Source: Allomuricauda sp. CAU 1633
GTDB lineage: Bacteria; Bacteroidota; Bacteroidia; Flavobacteriales; Flavobacteriaceae
Reading direction: 5' to 3'
Assembly (NCBI RefSeq): GCF_017313225.1
Contig: NZ_JAFLNE010000003.1
Span: 402,692-466,691 of the forward strand
Length of the DNA: 64,000 nucleotides
The notes below the pieces were generated by a model. The model was not told where the DNA came from, did no database searches, and was given only the letters and a program-made list of their open reading frames with translations. Each line of letters opens with the position of its first letter. Within the stretch, counting starts at the first letter, position 1. Both the position numbers and the translations under genes were made by a program. Positions 29,400-38,429 of this stretch are shown one piece after another.

Positions 29400-30482
29400 T
29401 CAACTGTTGGGTATTTTTCGTCGAAATTCACTTGGTGTCATTCCAACATATTTTTTGAATGAGGTATTAAAAGACGATCGTGACACGAAACCAACATCGT
29501 ACATTATTTCAGATATTCTCTTGCTTTTATCCCTCAATTCCCTTTGGGCTTCTTCTATCCTTTTTGAGTTTATGAAGTCGTAAAAATTCTGATGGAAGTA
29601 CTCATTTATAACTTGGGATAAGTATCTCTCGGGCATATTCAACATTTTGGCCAATTGGGCAAGAGTAAGGTCAAAGTTTGTGAAAGGTCTCTCCTTTGTC
29701 ATCAATTCATTTAGCTCTTCAACGTATTGCTCTGCCATCTTCCTTGACAATGAGGAAGATTTGTACTTATCGGATTCCAATTCTGGGAATTTTTCATCGG
29801 AAAGTGGTGTGCTGTATACCACATTGTAATAGTTCAACCCCTTGGACATATACTTCAATAGCCCTATTAAAATCAGGACACAGGCTATTATGCTTATGTA
29901 TATGAGATACGTTGAATTTTCCTCAAATACCAAGATAATCTCAAATAAACCAATTAGGTAAAGAATTGAAATTATAACCATTGTATTCTCCACAATGCCA
30001 ATTCTCTCCTCAATTATCTTGTTGGAACGATACTCTAAAGTTCCCAATTTAATTTTTTTTGATTTTTGATAGGACACAATCATATAACCTATAAAGTGCA
30101 AGAACACCAGTACTCTTAAAATTTGCAGTTCAACATCTGATGTGTTTATGGAAAGTATGTAATAAACCAATATCCATATCGCCAATACGAATGATGGAAT
30201 CAATTGGAGCCCTAAAGCTTTGTCGGCGCCAATTAAATGAGACTTAATAAAATAGTAAAGCAACGGTCCGTACAGCAAGCCAAACACTAGGCCAAAATTG
30301 GGAACATTGATTCCATTTGATAGTAAAAACAGGTTCAAAAAATGACAAGACAGGGTTAGGTTGATCAAGGAAAGCCAAAGATTGCTTCGGACATTGGACT
30401 CTTTGATCAAATTCAATCCAAAGAAAAGTGTTAGTACAATGATACACGATTCCAGATTTAATAGAATCCCCTCAGGTGTCAT
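29400..30482 (-). CDS. Membrane-bound AraC-family regulator
   Basis: 360 residues. Seven hydrophobic segments fill residues 1-215. A C-terminal AraC double helix-turn-helix covers residues 255-358 (LTLAQLAKMLNMPERYLSQVIN, RISEIMYDVGFVSRSSFNTSFK, ending VGMTPSEFRRK). This class is common in Flavobacteriia and presumably senses a signal at the inner membrane and binds DNA directly. It lies 99 bases upstream of the membrane serine hydrolase gene on the same strand and is the obvious regulator for it. Confidence 0.92.
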   Translation of the reverse strand: MTPEGILLNLESCIIVLTLFFGLNLIKESNVRSNLWLSLINLTLSCHFLNLFLLSNGINVPNFGLVFGLLYGPLLYYFIKSHLIGADKALGLQLIPSFVLAIWILVYYILSINTSDVELQILRVLVFLHFIGYMIVSYQKSKKIKLGTLEYRSNKIIEERIGIVENTMVIISILYLIGLFEIILVFEENSTYLIYISIIACVLILIGLLKYMSKGLNYYNVVYSTPLSDEKFPELESDKYKSSSLSRKMAEQYVEELNELMTKERPFTNFDLTLAQLAKMLNMPERYLSQVINEYFHQNFYDFINSKRIEEAQRELRDKSKRISEIMYDVGFVSRSSFNTSFKKYVGMTPSEFRRKIPNS

Positions 30483-30489
30483 AATTATG

Positions 30490-30524
30490 CTTGCTAGGTT
30501 TTGCGATAAAACAATATTAGCAAG
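30490..30524. promoter_or_regulatory. Inverted repeat before the membrane AraC gene
   Basis: Arms CTTGCTA and TAGCAAG, 7 bp each and 21 bases apart, start 8 bases upstream of the regulator start codon. TTTT and AAAA within the spacer can extend the symmetry. Possible autoregulatory operator or leader hairpin. Confidence 0.3.
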
Positions 30525-30607
30525 AACGGTTTAAATAAAGCAATGTGTGGTCACAATTCATTATCCGTAATTGATCATTAGAAGTCACAAGGTTATTTAC
30601 CCACAAA

Positions 30608-32455
30608 TTAATCCTTTAGCTCCCTTTCTATTTCGTCCATAGTTCTGTTCATTAAATCAATTATATTTCCATAAGATTCCTCTTGAGTTAAATCAAATCC
30701 TTCCCTTTTAAGTACTGAATAAGAATCATATCTATCTTCTTTGTATGGAGATAGATATAGATTAGAATATGTTTTATCCTCTACCATTGCAGCTCCAACA
30801 GCCAATGATGGCGCCCAATAATGATGCTCATACTTTGGCATAAATAGAACAGCGCTTTCCGTCATCCAATCATTTTTCAAGTATTTAGGTATTTCCATGA
30901 TGCCTTTTTTGGCTCCATAATAGTCTTCCAACAATTTTAAGAAAACCTCAGATATTTTGCTGCCACTAACACGCTCTCCATCTATTAACATCTGTTGCAC
31001 AGTGGAATCCAATTCCATGAGAATGGCATTCTTGAAAAACCGCCTTAAAAATTCCAAAAGCTGTAGTAGATGTGCAATCTTTTCTTTTTTGATTGTGGTT
31101 TGGGAAGCGGTAAGCTTGTCAAAGAATATATCTCCCGCATAAAGTGTACCCGATATGTGTATGGGTGCTTCGGTTTCAAAAACATCGATACCATCAGCCC
31201 CAATACTTGAAATATCTGTGGCCATGCTAAACAATCCTCCTACCAGTGCTCTTGATTCGGTGACGTTGGGTTCGTATTTTAGGATAAAGTACGGGTGTAC
31301 CCCCGTTACTGGTGGGCGAATGTGGTAACGGGCTGTCTTGGGAACGTCCGCCAAATGCATCCAATGTTTGTTTTCAAAAGCCGTTTTCATGTTGTTATGA
31401 AATTCCGATCCAATTTGTTTTGAGGCTTTTAGGGCTATGTTCATGGATGTGTTAAAATTGTATTTATAATCATTCAAGGCATCAGGTGTTTTATAAAAAT
31501 CCAAATAGGTCAATGCTCCCTCACTCAGAACCTGCCCCCTGAGTTTGGCGTACCGTTGAAGGACTTCTTTGTTCGATTTTGCAACACCAATAAGCGTTTT
31601 ATAGGTTCCCTCTGGGCAGCCCCCATAAAAAAACCAATTGGCATCAATACCATCCGAAAAACCTCTAAGTTCAGCGAGATCAAGTTCAGATTTGATTTTT
31701 CTTGTGTACAACTCTCCCATAATGCCTTCCGCGGCATCTAAACTTTCATAATATTTTTTGGCTGCCCTATCCCTGAATTGAATATTGTTGGTATTTCTAA
31801 TCTTTCTAAAAGCACTCCTATTGAGCATGATATCCTCACCGTTTTCATCTTGGATTATGGGCCAAAGCTTATCCATGGCTTGAATCTCCCAGTAGGAGTC
31901 AATAGAACTTGAAATCCACCCTCTTGTTTTTCTGAGGGCATATTCAACCTCGGGAGTAGAGCGGTGATCCTTTTGATCTATAATCTGATTCAACCAATGG
32001 CGATGTTTAATCAATCCATCATTGGACTTCAGCCAATTGATCAAGGTATCTTTATTCAATACTAGGATTTTACCTTCAAGCTCAGCCAATAAGGCCTCAA
32101 AATCCATTAATATACCTTCCCCTTTTTCAAGAAACTCGGGGCCATTTGGGACCTTGCCCTCTTCCCACCTTAAAATGGCATAGAACGCCACTTTTGAGGT
32201 TTTGTTTCGTATTATTGAAAGCTCTTCCAATACGTTAGAGAGGTGTTTTGAATTTTCAAAAGATTGTATTGCACCAAAGCTCAAGGTATCAATGACTTTT
32301 TTCACCTCCGTATAATCTTCTCGCCACGTATCATCAGTTTTATAAATCTCAGAGAGGTCCCAAATAAATTCGGATTGATTAAATTCCTGATGTTTTTGGG
32401 TATATGCAAAGGCAAGGTTTAGCAAGGAGATTATCAATACATGTGATTTTTTCAT
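30608..32455 (-). CDS. Exported M3-family (oligoendopeptidase F-like) protein lacking the zinc motif
   Basis: 615 residues from the ATG at 32455, giving a clear signal peptide (KKSHVLIISLLNLAFAYTQ); an in-frame upstream ATG is less likely. The PepF-like start FIWDLSEIYKTDDTWREDY and the whole helical M3 architecture are kept, including a YYG segment in the C-terminal region (LEDYYG). Where M3 enzymes have HExxH after HPYxLxxY, this protein reads GGLFS (in RALVGGLFSMATD); no other HExxH occurs in the chain. The residue matching the third ligand region is FETEAPIH. Predicted to be a peptidase-fold binding protein without hydrolytic activity. The gene is intact and not frameshifted. Confidence 0.85.
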   Translation of the reverse strand: MKKSHVLIISLLNLAFAYTQKHQEFNQSEFIWDLSEIYKTDDTWREDYTEVKKVIDTLSFGAIQSFENSKHLSNVLEELSIIRNKTSKVAFYAILRWEEGKVPNGPEFLEKGEGILMDFEALLAELEGKILVLNKDTLINWLKSNDGLIKHRHWLNQIIDQKDHRSTPEVEYALRKTRGWISSSIDSYWEIQAMDKLWPIIQDENGEDIMLNRSAFRKIRNTNNIQFRDRAAKKYYESLDAAEGIMGELYTRKIKSELDLAELRGFSDGIDANWFFYGGCPEGTYKTLIGVAKSNKEVLQRYAKLRGQVLSEGALTYLDFYKTPDALNDYKYNFNTSMNIALKASKQIGSEFHNNMKTAFENKHWMHLADVPKTARYHIRPPVTGVHPYFILKYEPNVTESRALVGGLFSMATDISSIGADGIDVFETEAPIHISGTLYAGDIFFDKLTASQTTIKKEKIAHLLQLLEFLRRFFKNAILMELDSTVQQMLIDGERVSGSKISEVFLKLLEDYYGAKKGIMEIPKYLKNDWMTESAVLFMPKYEHHYWAPSLAVGAAMVEDKTYSNLYLSPYKEDRYDSYSVLKREGFDLTQEESYGNIIDLMNRTMDEIERELKD

Positions 32456-32604
32456 TGAACCTTTTTTTAAATTGTGTATTAAAAATGTTTTATATATTTC
32501 GATGGTTGGCACTTAAAATTTGCTCACTAGTTATAATTTTTCTATGCTCTTGAATTGTTTTTTAATTAAAGAGTTGGATTGATTAATTAATCTTTAAGGA
32601 AAAG

Positions 32605-33621
32605 ATGGACTACAATTTGATCGGGGTATTTTTATGTGGGGCAGGAACCATACAGAGTCTATTTTTGTCCATATATTTATTTGTTTCCAGGAAAATCCAA
32701 CAAAAGCACCGTTTGTTCCTTTCCTTGCTTTTCCTTCTCATAACCATAAGGTTGGTTAAATCCATTGGCTGGTATTTTTTTTCAATAAACAATGACATCT
32801 TTTTGAACATTGGTTTTGCTGCTCACGCCTTTATTGTTCCTGTATTATTGATTTACATCATTAAAAATGGGCCAGAGATTGAACTAAATGCCCGTTATCA
32901 TTTTTTAATCCTTTTGCCACCTTCAATGTTTTTAGTTGGAATTCCTTTTTTAGGGCTTAATTCATTTTGGTTTTCGGGAGGATATTCAATTCTTCTCTAC
33001 CTAACCATTATCTATCTGGTTCTGTGCGGATACTTTTTGTTGAAAGTGCAAAAGGAGAATAAAGGTTTATTCCGATTATTAAGTGGTCTATTTATAGCCA
33101 TTACTTTGTTTTGCCTATCCTATTTCGCAAACTATATCTTAAAGACAAATGGGTACTTGACGGGGCCCATTTTATACGCCATTATTGTTTACGCTCTAAG
33201 TTTTTATTTATTCAGAAACATGTCCTTCCTTAAATCTGGAAACACTCTGAAGTATAGGAATATAAATCTCTCCAAAGAGGAGATTGAAACGTATTCAAAA
33301 ACTGTTAAAGACATTATGGAACTTGAAAGACCTTACCTGAATGGAAATTTCAATCTTTCCATACTTTCAGAAAAAACCAAATTGCCCAAACATGTGCTAT
33401 CCTCAATTTTCAGCACGGCTTTTGAACAAAGTTTTTCAGATTTCACCAATGGCTATCGAATAAAGGAAGCAATACGACTATTAGGTGAAGATGCGTACAA
33501 AAACCAGAAAATTGCTGCAGTAGCTTATGATTGTGGATTTAACTCCGTTTCTGCATTTAATACTTCTTTCAAAAAAATTAATCAGTGTTCCCCCTCTGAA
33601 TATAAAAGGCAAAACTTCTAG
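32605..33621 (+). CDS. Membrane-bound AraC-family regulator
   Basis: 338 residues: about seven hydrophobic segments (residues 5-215), then an AraC DNA-binding domain (residues 240-336; FNLSILSEKTKLPKHVLSSIF, KIAAVAYDCGFNSVSAFNTSF, QCSPSEYKR). Divergent from the M3-like gene with 149 bases between, so that gene is its likeliest target. Paralogous in architecture to the regulator at 29400-30482. Confidence 0.92.
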   Translation: MDYNLIGVFLCGAGTIQSLFLSIYLFVSRKIQQKHRLFLSLLFLLITIRLVKSIGWYFFSINNDIFLNIGFAAHAFIVPVLLIYIIKNGPEIELNARYHFLILLPPSMFLVGIPFLGLNSFWFSGGYSILLYLTIIYLVLCGYFLLKVQKENKGLFRLLSGLFIAITLFCLSYFANYILKTNGYLTGPILYAIIVYALSFYLFRNMSFLKSGNTLKYRNINLSKEEIETYSKTVKDIMELERPYLNGNFNLSILSEKTKLPKHVLSSIFSTAFEQSFSDFTNGYRIKEAIRLLGEDAYKNQKIAAVAYDCGFNSVSAFNTSFKKINQCSPSEYKRQNF

Positions 33622-33679
33622 TTAACATCGGTCACAACAAAAGTATGCCAGTTAGCAGGAATTTAGACTGAATCATGAT

Positions 33680-34402
33680 TCACTTTCCTGATCGTTCAAT
33701 CCGATCAGTCAACGCCTGTCTATAGGACGCACCCAGTGGAATTTTGTTCTTATTGGTAAGCGTGAGTTTGTTTACCTCTATAATTTCAATAGCGTTGATG
33801 TTCACTACATAAGACTTGTGTACTCGTTGAAATAGGGATTCCGGAACCAAGGTCATGACATCACTCATATTACTGCGGATCAGTATTTTTTGACCATCCA
33901 TCAAATGGATTTCCAGATAATTCCCATCTTTTTCCAAGAATAGAATGTCATCATAATACACTTTATGGGTTTTGCTTCCCGATTTAAATAGCGTGTACGA
34001 ATTCTCATCGGTTTTTTTGGATGATACACTTTGTTCAGTCTCCAAATTGGAGACAGGTTCCTTAATGCGGCTGACCGCTCTCATAAACTTACTGAACTCC
34101 ACGGGCTTCAATAAATAGTCCACCACCTCAAACTCATAACTTTCCAAGGCATAATCAGAATAGGCAGTAGTAATGATAACCTTGGGCCTATGGTTTAAAA
34201 TTTGAAGAAGTTCCAGTCCGTTAAGATTGGGCATGTTGATGTCCAAAAAGATAATATCGGGATTCCACAATGGGATTTTGTCCAAAGCTTCCAATCCGTT
34301 CTGGCAGTATCCTACAAGATTTAGATAGTCAACCTTATCAATATACCGTTCAAGAACTTCTTTGGCTCGTATTTCGTCCTCTATGATTGCGCAGGTCATC
34401 AT
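33680..34402 (-). CDS. LytTR-type response regulator
   Basis: 240 residues. The receiver domain (2-115) has the acidic pocket (EDE), phospho-acceptor D54 (IIFLDINMPN) and Lys in YLLKP. The LytTR DNA-binding domain (140-238) carries FLEKDGNYLEIHL and RVHKSYVVNINAI. The start overlaps the stop of the kinase gene by 4 bases. LytTR regulators bind direct repeats upstream of targets, often exported or envelope proteins; the divergent serine hydrolase at 35691 is the nearest candidate. Confidence 0.95.
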   Translation of the reverse strand: MMTCAIIEDEIRAKEVLERYIDKVDYLNLVGYCQNGLEALDKIPLWNPDIIFLDINMPNLNGLELLQILNHRPKVIITTAYSDYALESYEFEVVDYLLKPVEFSKFMRAVSRIKEPVSNLETEQSVSSKKTDENSYTLFKSGSKTHKVYYDDILFLEKDGNYLEIHLMDGQKILIRSNMSDVMTLVPESLFQRVHKSYVVNINAIEIIEVNKLTLTNKNKIPLGASYRQALTDRIERSGK

Positions 34403-35484
34403 GTTTTGGTATGCAAAGTTAGTTTGGAGATGTAATGGTCATCCAATTCGTATTGATTCAATTCATGGGCATTCGGAAAAAGAATGCTCAATCGCTTTTT
34501 TAAGTTGAGAATACCGATACCCCCTTCGTTGGAGCGGAGTTTTTTCTGATTTCGAAATATTTTGTTTTTAACCTCAAAATGAATCGTATCATCCAAAACC
34601 TTCAAAAACACATTAATTTCTGAATATTGGGTGGTATCTACCCCATGTTTGAATGCATTTTCAACAAATGGGGCCAATACAAAAGCTGGAATCATCGCTC
34701 TAGAGGTATCTCCTTCAATGACAAAGTTAACTTTGATTTTGTTTTCATCAGTAACCCGTAACAGCTGCAAATCAGCATATTGTTTCAAAAAATCAACTTC
34801 CTTGGTCAAAGGGATTTGCGATTCCTTGTTTTCATACAGCATATACCGCATGATTCCTGAGAGCTTAAGAATACCATCCGAGACCTCATCCGCACCACTG
34901 GCCTGAGACATGGAAAAGAGATTGTTGAGTGTATTGAACAACAAATGGGGATTTAACTGGTACTTTAAAAATGACAGTTCACTTTTCAACTTCTCTTTTT
35001 CCATTTGGAGATATTTCCTATCCAGTAGAATCAGTTGTTGTATGACGAGGTATGAAATAAGGATTATGGTTAGAATGAGGTACTGCATACTATTGGAGTT
35101 GTTCCAAATCTCCAAATGAATGCTTTCATAAACATTGGAATGGGCTATGATCACTTTTGCTACCAGCGATTCAACAAAAAAGGCAATCCCCAAAACTGTA
35201 AGTCCCAGAACTATGGAAAGTACCTTGTTTTTCTGAAAATAACGCCGCATTATGCCAAGCAAAATAAAATACGAACCCATAGCTTTGAAAATTGCGCCAA
35301 CAATAATCAAGAGCAAGGGGTCTACCGAGGTATTGCTCACCTCGTCCACCACCTGCTCACCCGGACCCCCATAGATTTCAATGTCATGGATAACCTCCAA
35401 AACCAGGATTTTGTCAAAAAACAAAATCCAGCCTATCCAAAAGAGTAGGTGCAGCACTATTTTGACCAATGTACGCTTTGCCAT
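34399..35484 (-). CDS. LytS-like sensor histidine kinase
   Basis: 361 residues. About four membrane segments (10-30, 55-75, 85-110, 135-155), a short coiled coil, and the His_kinase/HATPase pair: the phospho-acceptor box LNPHLLFNTLNNLF and the N-box FVENAFKHGVD, then GIGILNLKKRL. No large extracellular sensor domain, so the signal is probably sensed in or near the membrane. Forms an operon with the LytTR regulator (4-base overlap). Confidence 0.94.
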   Translation of the reverse strand: MAKRTLVKIVLHLLFWIGWILFFDKILVLEVIHDIEIYGGPGEQVVDEVSNTSVDPLLLIIVGAIFKAMGSYFILLGIMRRYFQKNKVLSIVLGLTVLGIAFFVESLVAKVIIAHSNVYESIHLEIWNNSNSMQYLILTIILISYLVIQQLILLDRKYLQMEKEKLKSELSFLKYQLNPHLLFNTLNNLFSMSQASGADEVSDGILKLSGIMRYMLYENKESQIPLTKEVDFLKQYADLQLLRVTDENKIKVNFVIEGDTSRAMIPAFVLAPFVENAFKHGVDTTQYSEINVFLKVLDDTIHFEVKNKIFRNQKKLRSNEGGIGILNLKKRLSILFPNAHELNQYELDDHYISKLTLHTKT

Positions 35485-35690
35485 AGGGGCTAACTACGAT
35501 AAACTTTCTTAAAGTACCAAAAAAATGGTATGAGTGCCAATATCTTGGTATTGGAGAATTTTACACAGGTGAATCATTAAAATCACAAAAAAGCATCAAT
35601 ACTAAAGCTACGGGGATACTTTATAACATTTAGGCGAGCAACTATAATGGGAGTTCTAATATTGATCTTTTAACAAATCATACATCACAA

Positions 35691-37118
35691 ATGAAAAGTA
35701 AACGATTCTTATTCGGAGTTTTAATGATCTGTTTGGGATATACCGGTTTTGCCCAAGATCAGAGACCTAACATTAATTTGGAGGGGATAGAGCCCAAAAT
35801 TGACCAGTTGGTAAAGGAATATCAAGATTTGGATATTTTCTCTGGGGTAGTTTTGGTTTCCGACCATGGTAAACCGGTTTACCATAAGGCCTTTGGACTC
35901 GCCAATAGGGAGAAGGGTATTCCCAATACCTTAGAGACAAAATTTGACATTGGTTCCATGAACAAAACCTTCACCCGTGTTCTCATCCTTAAATTGTTTG
36001 AAGAAGGAAAGTTGAAATTGGATGACCACGCAAGTGATTACTTGAATGGATTGGGGGTTGAGGCTTCCAAAAAAGTAACCATAAACCAGCTGCTTAATCA
36101 CACTTCAGGGTTTGAAGATTATTTGTCAATGGAGTACGATCAACTTCCCAGAAGTGAAAAAACGATGAAAAAGGTCTTGGAAAGAGTCAAACAAATGCCT
36201 TTGGAGTTTGAACCGGGCACTGATCAACGCTATAGCAATGCAGGGTTCATTTTGCTTGGAGGAATCATTGAATCGGTTACGGGCAAATCATATTATGATA
36301 ATGTGAACGATTACATCTTGAGCCCTTTGGGTTTGACAGAAACCTCCATGAAACCAAAAAGTGAAGTGGAAAATTTGGCAACTGGCTATTACAGGACAGT
36401 TGATGGCAAGATAGTTTCAAATGATGGGTTTATTGAATTTCCCAAACCAGATGGAGGTTTTCGGGCAACGGCCACCGATATTTTAAAGTTCTATGATGAA
36501 TTTCACTATGGCAACGTGCTCCTTAGCCATAAAACCAAGATGAAGGATGAATTTTTTAAAATGATTCAACCCTACACCACTACTGGGGATGCCATTCCCC
36601 ATGCAGGAGGCTATCCCGGTGCCAACACGGTTAAATATGAGATTTTACGGGATAGAGTGAGTATTATCGTATTCGCCAATATGGATGAACCTGTAGCAGA
36701 AGACTTAGGAGCCGGAATCTTGGCGATTCTTAGGGGTCAAAAGCCTGAAAAACCCTCTTTTCCGGCCGTTCCAAATGCCTATAGGGCCTATGAGAAAAAT
36801 GGATTGGATTATGTGAAGTCCCATTTTTGGGAACTGATAGAAAATTTTCACCCTACGGACCCTAAAGGCATTATTCTTAATCAAGTAGGGTATTTTTACC
36901 TACGTGGAAATAAGTTGGACAAAGCCATTGAAATCTTTGAGTTGAATACAGAACTTTTTGGCGATGAAGACCCCAACGTGTGGGATAGCTTAGGTGAGGC
37001 CCATTATACCAAGGGAGAACAATTTAAAGCGCTGGAAGCCTATAAAAGGGCACTTAGCCTTGACCCTGACTTTCCATCAGCAAAGGAAATGGTCCATAAA
37101 ATTGAGACTGAAAATTAA
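35691..37118 (+). CDS. Exported serine hydrolase with C-terminal TPR-like repeats
   Basis: 475 residues. Signal peptide ends GFAQ (about residue 21). The class C beta-lactamase-like domain has all three motifs: SMNK (DIGSMNKTF), YSN (QRYSNAGFILLG) and HAG (PHAGGYPG). From about residue 365 a helical TPR-like tail follows (LDKAIEIFELNTELFGDEDPNVWDSL and KALEAYKRALSLDPDFPSA, shown in part), likely for partner binding. Divergent from the LytS/LytTR pair with 206 bases between. Appears active; substrate unknown. Confidence 0.9.
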   Translation: MKSKRFLFGVLMICLGYTGFAQDQRPNINLEGIEPKIDQLVKEYQDLDIFSGVVLVSDHGKPVYHKAFGLANREKGIPNTLETKFDIGSMNKTFTRVLILKLFEEGKLKLDDHASDYLNGLGVEASKKVTINQLLNHTSGFEDYLSMEYDQLPRSEKTMKKVLERVKQMPLEFEPGTDQRYSNAGFILLGGIIESVTGKSYYDNVNDYILSPLGLTETSMKPKSEVENLATGYYRTVDGKIVSNDGFIEFPKPDGGFRATATDILKFYDEFHYGNVLLSHKTKMKDEFFKMIQPYTTTGDAIPHAGGYPGANTVKYEILRDRVSIIVFANMDEPVAEDLGAGILAILRGQKPEKPSFPAVPNAYRAYEKNGLDYVKSHFWELIENFHPTDPKGIILNQVGYFYLRGNKLDKAIEIFELNTELFGDEDPNVWDSLGEAHYTKGEQFKALEAYKRALSLDPDFPSAKEMVHKIETEN

Positions 37119-37127
37119 AAACGTAAA

Positions 37128-37162
37128 AAACAAAAGGAGCTGAAGTTCAGCTCCTTTTGTTT
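37128..37162. terminator. Terminator between convergent serine hydrolase genes
   Basis: Nearly perfect inverted repeat with core CAAAAGGAGCTGA/TCAGCTCCTTTTG. Works on both strands and touches the stop of the minus-strand gene. Confidence 0.85.
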
Positions 37163-38258
37163 AAAGTTGCTCTACTAAGTCAGCGACTATAGCTGTGATT
37201 TCTTCAAAATTGAATTGGTTGTTGATGACCACGACCACATCACCAGTGCTTGGAATATAGCCACAGTACGTCCCATAAGCGATTGTGAATCCGGAATACC
37301 AGTACATCTGTTTGCCCCCAAGCGTTTCCCTAAACATACCTGCCCCATAAGTGACTCCTCTTGTTCCAGGATGAAACGTGGTCATTACATCCAAAGAATT
37401 GGCATTGATGATTCCCCCTTCAAAAATGGCTTTGAACCATTTTGCCAAATCTGCTGGGGACGCCCAAATGTTTCCCGTAAAGGTACCCATACTTTCCACG
37501 GCGGTCCGGTTTAGGTCTTTTAGGGATTCTTCGTTTACCCAACTGTACGCTTGATTAGGTCGAGGTGTGGAAGTTCCAATGTAGGTGTCGCTCAGCCCAA
37601 GAGGATTCAACAAAACCTGACCTAATTGTGTTTCAAAATCGTTTCCTGTTATTTTTTCCACCATCAACCCCAAAATCTTAAAATTGGCATCGGAATAGGA
37701 ATAAATCTCACCAGGCTCATTGTCGGGCAAATCCATAAAACTCACAAAGGTTTCGAATGTAATCTCTTCTGAAGGATTGTTTATCACATAATTGAATAGG
37801 CCATCGCTGCCGGGCAAAGGATGGTGCAGGCCAGAACTGTGGTTCAACAATTGCTCAACAGTAACAGTACCGGGAATTTTAGTATTGACTATTTCAGGAA
37901 CAATCTCTTCAATGGTCGAGGCCAGCGAAAGCTCACCACTCTCAATCAATTTATAAATCAGAATAGCCGTAAAAGTTTTGCTGGTACTACCAATGGCATA
38001 GCGCATACCTACTTCAAGGGGAATATCCGGTTCAGATTCGCCAATGGCACCGGTGGTGACAGTTCCGTCAGATTCCAGAACGTAAGCTACAGCCCCACCT
38101 TTGGGAAAAGAGGACTCATAATCATTCAAAGTGGTCTGCACAAAATTAGCTTCCGGCTCTTTTTCTCCATCATCAGAACTGGAACATGATAGTACGAAGA
38201 AGCAAAACGAAATGGCCAATACCCTAAAGATGGATTTTGGATTTGATATATTGTTCAT
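37161..38258 (-). CDS. Serine-hydrolase-fold lipoprotein
   Basis: 365 residues from the ATG at 38258, where a lipoprotein signal begins (VLAISFCFFVLSC, Cys near 25); the upstream in-frame ATG adds ten unlikely residues. Nucleophile motif STSK (AIGSTSKTF) is intact. The second motif is YSD (YSYSDANFKILG) instead of YSN, and the third position reads YSG (MYWYSGFTIAYG) instead of HxG. Activity is therefore possible but altered. Convergent with the TPR-tailed hydrolase. Confidence 0.87.
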   Translation of the reverse strand: MNNISNPKSIFRVLAISFCFFVLSCSSSDDGEKEPEANFVQTTLNDYESSFPKGGAVAYVLESDGTVTTGAIGESEPDIPLEVGMRYAIGSTSKTFTAILIYKLIESGELSLASTIEEIVPEIVNTKIPGTVTVEQLLNHSSGLHHPLPGSDGLFNYVINNPSEEITFETFVSFMDLPDNEPGEIYSYSDANFKILGLMVEKITGNDFETQLGQVLLNPLGLSDTYIGTSTPRPNQAYSWVNEESLKDLNRTAVESMGTFTGNIWASPADLAKWFKAIFEGGIINANSLDVMTTFHPGTRGVTYGAGMFRETLGGKQMYWYSGFTIAYGTYCGYIPSTGDVVVVINNQFNFEEITAIVADLVEQL

Positions 38259-38429
38259 GTTTTCTATTTCTTGGAAATGAACCACCATAGGATATAATTC
38301 AAAAAAAGTTGGTATAAAAACTGGTCATAGCTGTGGCAACCATGCAATTTTGTGATTTGTCCAAACCAAAGGTTCACAATTGAAGAATGTTTCATTTTAA
38401 TTACATTTATCCTGAATCATCATTCGAAA

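Noticed and set aside
33660..33690. TGAATCATGATTCA palindrome as a terminator between the AraC and LytTR genes
   Set aside because: Short AT-rich stem without a T-run that overlaps the end of the LytTR gene; not convincing as a terminator.
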